This document shows positions 55,729 through 64,000 of a stretch of 64,000 nucleotides of DNA, in pieces; within the stretch, counting starts at the first letter, position 1, and each line of letters starts with the position of its first letter. The DNA is from Branchipolynoe longqiensis (Eukaryota > Annelida > Polychaeta > Phyllodocida > Polynoidae). The notes under the pieces were generated by a model. That model was not told the origin of the DNA. It made no database searches and saw only the letters and a list, made by a program, of their open reading frames with translations. The DNA lies in assembly GCA_030323885.1 (NCBI GenBank), contig JASIRB010002683.1, positions 1-64,000 on the forward strand, written 5' to 3'. Position numbers and translations under genes: made by a program.

Positions 55729-56179
55729 AATATTAATGTATTGCTCAATTTGCATACGATCTAATTCAAAAAGTGAAATTCATTTTGTTCAACTCTGACA
55801 TATGCACAACATGCACACCATCATAGGACATTGGATTAGGCTATTATTTGAAAAAAAATTTTGCTATTATTTGGAAGGTCTTCACTTTTGGTTTCCATGT
55901 CTCACTTTTGTGCCCAGTTATAAAGAATGACCCAAATCCAACTCGAATCAAAAGAACAGGATCAGATGGTCTAACAATGCACTTCCCACGCCGAAGGACA
56001 CAGGTTCGATTCGCAATTTATAGTTAACCAAAGACTTTGGTGCTTGGCATTAGTAGTGTCGTAGAAGGTGTTCCAACAAATGGGAACAACATGCCTAGAG
56101 CGGGACTAAAACCTACATGTCTGTCATTCTAGAGCTAGCATTCTAACCACCTAGGTTCACCAATGTAATCAACTAGCTC

Positions 56180-56664
56180 CTACACCTGTGGCCATAATCG
56201 ATTACCATGACCCGGGCGACTCGGGTCACCCGAGTCGTCAGAATTTCAAATAGAACACCGCGAGTGGAGTCGACAAATACACGTGCCGTGTGCAAAACAA
56301 CCCGACCCCAGTAACCCACCTCTTGGCTGGGGTTTGCAAGGAGCGATGACGTCAGATTTGCGCTGGTAGCGTCCTGCAGGATAACAGCCACCGGTACCAG
56401 TCATACATCTTTTTTTTTTATAATAACATAGATTAATTAAATGGAAATATCACTAAACTATGCCATCATAAAATTATTTAAATCATATTTTGCTGTAATT
56501 ATATCGGCTATTAAAAAACAAATAAAAGAGCCACCATTTTTGTCACCCCGAGCGTGGAGAAGCATATTCGATTATTCAACCCGAGTCTGCAGGATGTGCG
56601 CATGCGCCAAAAAGTGGCTCGGCTGACCAGAGTCGATTAATCGATTACGCCCCTTGTGTAGGTG
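56180..56664. mobile_element. TIR element (TAATCGATTA-rich ends)
   Basis: CTACACCTGTGGCCATAATC and, inverted, CTACACAAGGGGCGTAATC, both continuing into GATTA and GACTCGG-type motifs. The interior is AT-rich with no ORF of note. The exact end and target duplication are unclear. Confidence 0.55.
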
Positions 56665-56801
56665 TTGCCGTTCATCTGAGGGTGGGTAGGAAGGGATGAT
56701 GAGTGAAACTCACCACAATAGACACAAACTGGTTGACCTAGTATCAGAATAAGTCACCTCAATGAGATAGTGTCTCATGGTTGCGATATCTCAGTTTGGC
56801 A

Positions 56802-57136
56802 CTGGGCGTGGTGGCCCAATCGGTAGAGTGTGGGCCTCGCGTGTGGAAGGTGGGGAGTTCGGTTACCAGTCGAGTCAAAGCAATGACTTGAAAATTGATA
56901 CTAGTTGCTTCCTAGCCAGGCGCTCGACATTATTAGGATAGGGCAAGGACTGGTTAGCTCAGTGTCAGGATAATGTGACTGAGTGGGATATTGGGTCATG
57001 GTGACGGTTGGTCTGATTTCCCAGTGCAGCAGCACTATAAAGTCGCCATGAGTGCACACTGTCACAAGTTGGTGTGCATCCTGATATGACCGTAGATGTT
57101 ATGAGGACGTAAAACTCCAACAACCGACCAACCAAC
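56802..57136 (+). mobile_element. SINE family A, full length, with 12-bp target duplication
   Basis: CTCAGTTTGGCA flanks both ends perfectly. Head: A box TGGCCCAATCGGTAGAGTG, B-box region GGGGAGTTCGGTTACC. Tail: TAGATGTTATGAGGACGTAA. It is the best-delimited copy, so it defines the 335-bp unit. Confidence 0.92.
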
Positions 57137-57198
57137 CTCAGTTTGGCAGAATTATGAAGCCGTTACAAATGTGGACTGTTATAATCCGTCTTAATGTG

Positions 57199-57255
57199 TT
57201 TGTTTGTTGTTGTTTTACGTCCTAGCAACAGCTAAGGTCATATCAGGACGGGTGT
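57199..57255 (-). mobile_element. 57-bp 5'-truncated SINE family A insertion
   Basis: Only the tail is present, yet it is flanked by perfect 12-bp duplications (CGTCTTAATGTG at 57187-57198 and 57256-57267). Confidence 0.85.
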
Positions 57256-57297
57256 CGTCTTAATGTGACTCAATGACGATATTGTCAGTGAGAACAG

Positions 57298-57597
57298 ACA
57301 GGATGGTCGAATTGGTAAGAACTCTGACTGGCTTCTTGTATGGGAGGTCGTGGGTTCGAACCCATGCCGAGTCAATCCAATGATTTATCAAATTGATACC
57401 TGTTGTTATAGATGATCAACACTGGCGGACGACATTAATATAATAAGGCAAAGACTGGTTTGCTCAGTATCAGAATAATATTGCTGAGTGGGCTTTTTCT
57501 GGTCATGGTGCCAGCAATCCGGTATCTCAGTGGGGCAGCACTATAAAGTCGCCATGAGTGCAAATTGTCACAAGTTGATAACAAGATAAAACAATCA
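57298..57597 (+). mobile_element. SINE family A, diverged full copy
   Basis: AGGATGGTCGAATTGGTAAG head with B box GTGGGTTCGAACCCA, through CGCCATGAGTGCAAATTG to a worn tail. Confidence 0.85.
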
Positions 57598-57789
57598 ACA
57601 AATCGTTTCCAGTGGTGACCTAAATACTAAATTGCATTGTGCATCTGCTCTGGGCAAAGAATGACTTCCCACATAGTCATTAATCAGCAATATCTCAAGT
57701 TTAATATGCAGTAGCAAGGCTATGTACAAAGGAAATCAGGAAAGCTATCACCACATGGCGTAGTCCACCTGCGTATGTGTAATGGCAGA

Positions 57790-58251
57790 AAGCAACACAG
57801 AAATGGACAGGCCACGGTCATGCGTCTGATGCACCCTGAAATACAAAATGGCTAAGCAAACAACACAACCATCCCACCTGGTCGCAGTCCTAAAGGGTCC
57901 AAGTGTGTTCTGCCACACTGGTGCACTATCTAAGGACACGGCTTGGGTGAAAGGATGCTGTAGCAAATCAAAATGGGACAGGATCCTCTCCTGCAAGCCT
58001 GCATGACACCCAAGTAGATGTACAAGGTATCATACTCAAACTATACAAAACTCAGGAAAAATACCAAAAAAACTAACATAGGCTACTAACACCCAAAATC
58101 GCAAAAATGCTGGCCTGAGCAGAAACAGGTAAACACTCCTGGGTGAGGGACCAGACCAAGAAAGCACCACAGCTGTCCAGCATTGAAAATAAGCACCCTC
58201 ACAGGAGCTTATACGTTATGGGCAGAGTAAATACCTTGTCAATAAAAAAAA
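57790..58251 (+). mobile_element. polyA-tailed retroelement (family E)
   Basis: Same body as 26485-26985 (CACCCTGAAATACAAAATGG, GGAGCTTATACGTTATGGGC), with an A-rich tail at 58240-58256. Bases 58252-58453 show nothing recognisable. Confidence 0.65.
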
Positions 58252-58453
58252 GAATAATTAAAATATTTAAAAAAATGTTGAATCATAGTTCGTCTAATCA
58301 ACATTAGCAGATTGTCTATCAGTTCTGACCGGTTGGTCGAGTCCGAGCTGCACGAAATGAGAGAATGACTCAACATTGGTATTCCGCATATAGGGTTCCA
58401 CTCATTGATATTCCAGCTAAAAAGTTCCGTTCATTGAAATTCCAGATATTATA

Positions 58454-58972
58454 AGGTTCTGCTCATTGCTAAATCCCACTCAGTCACATTATACGGACAC
58501 CAAGTCAATCAGTCCTTAAGCTAAGATTCCTTATACGCGGCATGCGGCATGCGAATGCGAATGCAAATGCAAATGCAAATGTGAATAAAAATTGAAAAGC
58601 ATGTAAATGAATAGTGGTGCTTCCATACGTCCAAATGCGAATGCGAATGCAAATGCAAATGGATCGACCCATGGACTGATCGGTGCGGCATGCAAATGCG
58701 AATACTGTTGCGTTTGCCATAGAAAACAATACCGTTCCTTCACAAATTTGGAGGAAAAACCCCAATGCATATATCTACGCCGCATATACGACATTCACAT
58801 GCCGCATGCCACATACCACCTATAAGGAATCTTAGCTTTACCCTCTCTTAATGATGCCGAGCACCAGGCTAGGAATTGACAAGTATCAATTTTCCAAGTC
58901 ATTGGTTTGAATCGACCGGGAATTGAACTCCCGACCTTCCACAGGGGAGGCCTGCGCTCTATTTAATTTGAA
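58454..58972 (-). mobile_element. SINE family A, split by a MITE
   Basis: The pieces 58454-58515 and 58841-58972 join to the normal SINE sequence once the MITE and one TTA are removed. Confidence 0.85.
58519..58837. mobile_element. Harbinger-like MITE (GCGAATGC type), exact ends
   Basis: The 17-bp ends AGCTAAGATTCCTTATA are perfectly inverted, with TTA at 58516-58518 and 58838-58840. The SINE consensus reads CAGTCCTTGCCCT at this site and the joined flanks read CAGTCCTTACCCT, so the 3-bp duplication is verified. The interior consists of (GCGAATGC)n and (GCAAATGC)n near the left and centre, and inverted GCATGCCGCATGC-type motifs at the ends. Confidence 0.9.
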
Positions 58973-59032
58973 ATCTAATAGGTTGGATATGCTACGCTAA
59001 CCTTTGCGAGTATATAAGCACCTAGCTGGTCC

Positions 59033-59365
59033 CACCGGGCATGATAGCCGAATTGGTAGAGCGCGGGCCTCGCGTGCGGGAGATCAGGAGTTGGATTCCC
59101 GGTCGAGTCAAACCAATGACTTATAAAATTGATACTGGTCGCTTTCTAGCCTGGCACTCAGCATTATTAGGATAGGGCAAGGACTGGTTTGCTCAGCATC
59201 CGGATAATGTGACTGAATGGGATAGGGGGTCATGGTGCTGGTGGCCTGATTTGTTAGAGGGGCAGTTCTAAAAAGCCTCCATGAGTGTGCACTGTCAATA
59301 GTCGGTACCCATCCTGATATGATCTTAGATGTTGCCAGGACGTAAAACTCTAACAACCAACCAAT
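59033..59365 (+). mobile_element. SINE family A, full length
   Basis: A box TAGCCGAATTGGTAGAGCG, anticodon-arm-like GCGGGCCTCGCGTGC, B-box region GGAGTTGGATTCCCGG. Tail GATGTTGCCAGGACGTAAAA. It shows the tRNA-like head best. Bases 59366-59959 hold a short (GACTC)n run near 59380 and AGGTGAG-type motifs but no supported gene. Confidence 0.88.
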
Positions 59366-59959
59366 CAACTTGTCCTGGATGACTCGACTCGACTCGACTC
59401 TACTCGAGACGCAGGGTTCATCAGGGTTCAGGGTAAACCGCTCATATCCGACACCATTAACCAATTCACCTTCGCTTACCCGTGACCGCACCAGGTGAGA
59501 GGGGTGACACCTCACCTGTGCGGGTCGAGCAGGATCACCTGTACGGGTCAAGGGCTCACCTGACAGATTGGAATCCATCCCAGTGTCACGCTAGGTAGCA
59601 TCGGTTCGTCAAACATTGACATGCATAGTGACACAAGGAAAACATGTCGCATCGTACAATGTCATTATCAATCAATCAAGGATTCAATCACACCAAACAC
59701 ACTGTGCTCTTTGATTGTAAATGCAAAACGCATTGCTGCTGCTTATTCAACTACGCTGTGTTTTTTGCTTTTAGGGCGAGGGTGTACATTTAGACGACTT
59801 GGTGTGCGAGCTTGTCCTAGGGTTGCGTGGTTGACAATCGGCGGTGTACATTGAAGATAGCAGCACGGACACCTGTCACACCTTCAACCCTGTGGCACGA
59901 CCCTGACACCATCTCCTCGAACCCCTGTCACAACGTGTGAGCGCCCTGTCACCGGTACG

Positions 59960-60150
59960 GCGGCGGGTGGTGGAGAGGGAGGGGCGGAGTGGAGGGGGGG
60001 AGGAGTGTGGGGGGAGTGGGACGGAGGAGGGGAGGAGTGTAGGGGGGAGAGGGAGGAGGAGAGGGGATGGGGGAGGAGATGGGGTGGGAGAGGGGAGGGG
60101 GAGAGGAGGAGAGGGGAGGGGGGGGGGGGGGGGGGGGGGGGGAAGGGGTG
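59960..60150. repeat. G-rich purine tract
   Basis: GGAGGGGAGGAG-type DNA ending in a run of about 23 G (60119-60141). Confidence 0.9.
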
Positions 60151-60294
60151 CCCGGGTATCATGGCGCAGGGGTGATTGTACCCCACCTCACGCCATCCAG
60201 ATATCTGGCCCGATAAGCGAAGCAGCGCCCCCTTTGGTCAGGGTTTGGACGGGGCGAGGGGCGCGATGGGTTAACAGCTTAATGTCACTCCCAG

Positions 60295-60365
60295 CTATAA
60301 TATATATATATATGCATATATGTATATATATATATATATATATAAATATATATATATATATGCAT
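60295..60365. repeat. TA microsatellite
   Basis: (TA)n with ATATGCATATATG interruptions. Confidence 0.9.
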
Positions 60366-60436
60366 AAATGTGATGTATAACGTATTATGCGAGTATAAAT
60401 ATATGAAAGGGAATATTACTTATTATTATGATTTTT

Positions 60437-60653
60437 GTTATACTCTGTAAGAATAACTAAGGCGTAACACTGTACCAGTGGCGCCATCTCGGCCCACCTC
60501 TCCTCAACAGGATATTGACCAGTGTCAGCTACACCAGAGGATTTTTTGGGCATATAAAATCCTCCGGTGCGACTGACACTTGTCGACACCCGATGGAGGG
60601 GAGGTGGGTGCAGGTGGCACCACTGGTCAAGTGCAGAGTCTTACAGAGAATAA
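60437..60653. repeat. 217-bp near-complete hairpin
   Basis: The outer arms GTTATACTCTGTAAG and CTTACAGAGAATAAC are mirrored. CCAGTGGCGCCATCT pairs with AGGTGGCACCACTGG, CCCACCTCTCCTC with GAGGGGAGGTGGG, and AGAGGATTTT with AAAATCCTCC. The central loop is only about 10 bp. It may be a MITE, or a source of a structured transcript; no flanking duplication is clear. Confidence 0.75.
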
Positions 60654-60723
60654 CAATGGTAATCAAATAATATAATATATAATGGAAACAATTCCCTTCT
60701 TATTTTTTATACTCCCATATGTT

Positions 60724-60724
<1 letters not shown>

Positions 60725-60759
<35 letters not shown>

Positions 60760-60800
60760 AGAGAGAGAGTATATATATATACATATATATATATGCATTA
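60725..60800. repeat. TA / GAGA microsatellite
   Basis: (TA)n, GGAGAGAGAGAG, then (TA)n. Confidence 0.9.
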
Positions 60801-61019
60801 TATATACCAGAATGGGTGAATCGCGACAGTACAAGGATACAAGGATAGTTATGGGAACTGTGTTATGGTAGTTGACCAATGACTAGTCGGTTTGCATGCT
60901 GGGTAATCTTGGGTTATATTATTGTCGTTGTGGGAGATGCCGCCAACACCACCACCACCCTTTCCTTTTCCCCCACTCGTTTATATTTATGAACATTTAC
61001 TGATTTAGTGCAGTGGGCC

Positions 61020-62930
61020 CCTGATTCCGGCCGTGCGGGAGGGAGGGGCGGCGGGAAGGCGGGGAGTGTAGGAAGGGGAGGGAAGGCGGGGTGGAGGGAG
61101 GGGACGGTGGGGGGTGCGACGGTAGGGAGGGACAGCAGGAAGGCGGGGGGGGGGAGTGGAGGGAGAGGAGGACGGCGTGGTGGCGGTGGGGAGGTAGGAG
61201 GGGGAGGAGGGACTGCAGGAAGGAGGACGGGGTTGGTGGAGTAGGGAGGGACAGCAGGAAGGCGGGTGGTGGTGGAGGTAGGAGGGACAGCAGGAAGCCG
61301 GGTGAGGGGGGGGGGGGGTGGGGTGACGGGAGCGAGGGAAGGCGGGGGTGGTGGTGGGAAGGGACAGCAGGGAGGCGGGGGTGGAGGTAGGGGAGGGACA
61401 GCAGAAGGCGGGAGGGGGGGGGGGGGGGTGGAGGGAGAGAGGGAAGGCGAGGGGTGGAGGTAGGAGGAGGGACAGCAGGAAGGTGGGGGGTGGAGGTAGG
61501 GAGGGACAGCAGTCGAAAGGCGGGGGGTGAGGTAGGGAGGGACCGCACGAAAGGTGGGGGGGGGGGGGTGGAGGGAGAGAGGGAAGTCGCGGGGGGTGGA
61601 GGTAGGGAGGACAGCAGGACTCAGGCGGGGTGGAGGTAGGGATGGGACAGGCAGGAAGGCGGGGGGGGGGGGGGTGGAGGTGGGGGAGAGAGGGAACGGC
61701 GGGGGTGGAGGTCTAGGGAGGGACAGCAGGAAGGCGGGGGGGGAGGTAGGGAGGGGACAGCAGGAAGGCAGGGGTGGGGGTGTGGTGGGATATGAGAGTG
61801 ACGGCGGGGGGGAGGTAGGGAGGGACAGCAGGAAGGGGGGGGTGGAGGGAGGGAGGAAGACAGCAGGAGGCGGGGGGTTGGGGGGGCGGGGGGGGGGGGG
61901 GAGGGAGATGATGACGGCGGGGTCGTGGAGGTCGGAGGTAGGGAGGGACAGCAGGAAGGCGGGGGTGGAGGGAAGGAGGGACAGCAGGAAGGCTGGGGTG
62001 GGGGGGTCGGAGGAGAGAGTGACGGCGGGGGGTGGAGGTGGGGAGGGACCGCAGGCAAGGGCCGCCGGTGGAGGGAGGGAGGACGCGGAAGGCGGGGGGT
62101 GGGGGTGTGGAGGGAGAGAGTGATGGCGGGGGTGGAGGTTAGGGAGCGGACAGCAGGAAGGCGGGGGGTGGAGGGAGGGAGGGGACGGGGGGAAGGGGGA
62201 GATGGAGGGAGGGAGGGTTTAGGCGGAGGTGGGGGGATGGGGTAGGGAGGTGGCGGCCGGAAGGCGGGGCTGGGAGGGGTAGGAGGGCGGTGTAGTGGTG
62301 GGTGGTGGGTGGAGGGAGAGAGGGCGATGGGTGGTGCGGGGGGAGGAGGGAGGGAGGGAGGGATGGCGGGAAGTGGTTGGAGGGGGGGACGGCAGAAGGT
62401 GGGATGGAGGGACGGGACGGCGGGAGAAGGCGGGAGGGTGGAGGGAGGGCGGGCCGGCGGGGCAGGCGGGAGGGAGTGAGGGAGGGAGGCGGGCAGGCAG
62501 GAGGTGGAGGCGGAAGAGGAGGGGGGGAGGGACGGCGGGAGGCGGCGGGGGTGGAGGGGAGGGAGGGACAGCGGGGCATGCGGGGGGTGGAAGGAGGGTA
62601 GGGACGGCGGGCAGGCGGGGGGGTGGAGGGAGGGGAGGGGCGGCGGAGGTGGTGGAGGGAGGGACGGCGGCCGAGGCGGGGGTGGAGGGAGGGAGGGACG
62701 CGGCAGGCAGGGGGTGGAGTGGGGGTGGAGCGGGGGGAGGGATGGGGTGGGAGGGACGGGGGGGCGGGGCGGGGGGTGGAGGGAGGGAGGGACGGCGGGC
62801 AGGCGGGGGGTGGAGGGAGGGAGGTGGCGGCGGGAAGGAGGGGGGTGGAGGGAGTGAGGTGGCGGCGGGAAGGCGGGGTGGGGTGGGGGGTGGGGGGAGG
62901 GAGGTGGCGGTGGTGGGCCAGTGAGGGGTG
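61020..62930. repeat. G-rich minisatellite (1.9 kb)
   Basis: Dozens of variants of GGGACAGCAGGAAGGCGGGG followed by GTGGAGGTAGGGA, about 35-50 bp per unit. After about 62230 it shifts to GGAGGTGGCGGCGGGAAGG types. It is nearly free of T on the plus strand. The very long Pro/Ser-rich minus and Gly/Arg-rich plus ORFs are compositional. Many GGG runs make G-quadruplex formation likely. Confidence 0.9.
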
Positions 62931-63212
62931 TGCGGGACAGCTGGTGGACGGGCAGTCGGGGCAGCTAATGAAAAAGATGGGGCGGCGATAAAAGGGTGCG
63001 GGCGCGCGTGCGCACCGCCACCGCTGGCCACCAGGGGGCGGGACATGCCCCCTTGGCACGGACCGGGCCGGACACAAGACGCTGTTGCGTGTGTAAGCTA
63101 CAGGAGGTGTGTGGAATGCATGAGTGTGTGGATGTGGGTGTGTGTGGTTTGTGGCTGGCACAAGCCGTGGAAATATGTCTGCAACACCGTCGGTAAAGAC
63201 CTCCACTTCTGG
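62931..63212. other. no recognised feature
   Basis: GC-rich transition out of the minisatellite, containing GCTGGCCACCAGGGGGCGG (63023-63041), then TG-rich sequence. A similar GGCCACCAGGGGGCCACG occurs near 45770. Confidence 0.4.
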
Positions 63213-63216
63213 TATA

Positions 63217-63254
<38 letters not shown>

Positions 63255-63281
63255 GGGATATATCTGTTATATTAAGTTATA

Positions 63282-63461
63282 TACAGTAAAACCTCCCTAA
63301 CCGACCACCTCCACAGATCGACCACTCCCCTATATCGATCGCATTATTTGGGTCCCAACAATACCATTGTAAGGATATTATAACTATCTAAACCGACCAC
63401 CTCCTTAAATGGACCACTTAAAGTCGGTCCCACGGTCGGTCGATTTAGAGAGGTTTAACTG
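63282..63461. mobile_element. pogo-like palindromic MITE, copy 5
   Basis: CAGTAAAACCTCCC to GGTTTAACTG with TA flanks; the right TA is shared with the next copy. Confidence 0.88.
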
Positions 63462-63463
63462 TA

Positions 63464-63650
63464 CAGTAAAACCTCTCTAACCGACCAACTCCACAGATCG
63501 ACCACTCCCCTATATCGATTATTTTATTTCGGTTCCAACAATACCATTGTAACTTAGGATATTCTAATTCCCTAAACCGACCATCTTCCTAAATGGACGA
63601 CTTAAGTTAAAGTCGGTCCCATGGTCTGTCGACTTAGAGAGGTTTTACTG
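63464..63650. mobile_element. pogo-like palindromic MITE, copy 6
   Basis: CAGTAAAACCTCTC to GAGGTTTTACTG, in the same orientation as copy 5 and separated from it only by the dinucleotide TA. Confidence 0.88.
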
Positions 63651-63714
63651 TATATATACCATATATATATATTGGTAGATCTATATTGGAGGCCTATGTA
63701 GCAGAGTGTTGATG

Positions 63715-63890
63715 TGCATGCCAAAATTAAATTTGCAGTTTGCGTTTCGAAAATCTCCAAACATAGCCATTTAAAATAAATACAACTTTACTTCAAACTA
63801 AAGTAAGTTAGATTATGACAACCAACCTAATCTATTTATCTAAAGAAAGTACTTTACAGAAACTCACAACCTTCGGACTATGCGATTTTA
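63715..63890. mobile_element. TTTAAAG MITE, right half
   Basis: CATGCCAAAATTAAATTTGC through CTTCGGACTATGCGATTTTAA; the left half is missing. Confidence 0.65.
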
Positions 63891-63908
63891 ACGGTAATAC
63901 ATGTCTTA

Positions 63909-64000
63909 ATCCCCTGTCACGCATCACCGGAGGAAACGGAAAGAAACCGAACAAAGTCCGGTGATAGTCCGGTTTGTGTCCGCACAAGTTTTGAACATGC
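63909..64000. mobile_element. Harbinger-like MITE (TCCGG type), cut by the window end
   Basis: TTA followed by ATCCCCTGTCACGCATCACC, then GGAAAGAAACCGAACAAAGT and CAAGTTTTGAACATGC, matching 10127-10835 and the inverse of 36357-36666. Confidence 0.8.

Larger units (their letters stand above)
49451..56111. repeat. 1.64-kb tandem duplication, unit 2 (split by the Ngaro element)
   Basis: Consists of 49451-50698 and 55729-56111. Together they make 1631 bp, against 1640 bp in unit 1. Relative to unit 1, about 7 bp (ACAAGTT) are missing at the insertion point. Confidence 0.88.

Noticed and set aside
61008..63206. ORFs up to 355 residues (Pro/Ser-rich, minus)
   Set aside because: Minisatellite translation; the unit does not keep a coding frame and overlapping frames are equally open.

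Overview
This is animal (metazoan) genomic DNA with two scaffold gaps (N at 16453-16952 and 37767-38264). Gene density is very low and repeat density very high. The best clue to the organism is a pair of tRNA-headed SINEs (28222-28508, 29501-29834). Their central domain and GTCGTTAAATAAA-type tail resemble SINEs that I associate with molluscs. I therefore suggest a lophotrochozoan, probably a mollusc, but no host gene here fixes the species.

One host gene can be supported. It is a minus-strand gene of which five small coding exons are visible (36968-37096, 33620-33769, 29972-30039, 25504-25596, 21418-21511). Each has an AG acceptor and a GT donor, and their codon phases fit each other (0-0, 0-0, 0-2, 2-2, 2-0). 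The gene runs beyond the recognised exons at both ends. The peptides recall the N-terminal half of calcyphosin-2-like proteins, a tentative identification. Its introns of 3-4 kb are almost entirely filled with transposons.

Two tyrosine-recombinase retrotransposons are present. A complete but mutated Ngaro/PAT-type element occupies 50699-55728, with split direct repeats A1-ORFs-B1A2B2 and gag, RT-RNase H and recombinase remnants. It sits inside the second copy of a 1.64-kb tandem duplication, so the first copy shows the site before insertion. A DIRS1-type gag ORF (38265-39578, minus) runs into the second gap. The probable end sequence of that element also occurs beside the first gap.

The rest is repeats. 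SINE family A has about 25 copies, and families B, C and D are also present. Family B forms a 320-bp tandem array at 18301-19442. There are 5'-truncated LINE ends, a polyA-tailed family, pogo-like palindromic MITEs, a TTAAAG-ended MITE, hAT-like elements with 8-bp target duplications, and an element with a 9-bp duplication. A set of elements with termini like AG-N5-GTCACAC has, in the clearest cases, TTA target duplications (PIF/Harbinger-like); their interiors are built from reiterated short motifs that differ from element to element. A 206-bp module recurs inside TIR elements whose ends are unrelated. The window also has long G/C-skewed tracts (345-805, 5505-6075, 59960-60150, 61020-62930) and GAGT, TG and TA arrays. 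Most long ORFs in the skewed tracts are artefacts. No true tRNA, rRNA, CRISPR or prokaryotic feature was seen.
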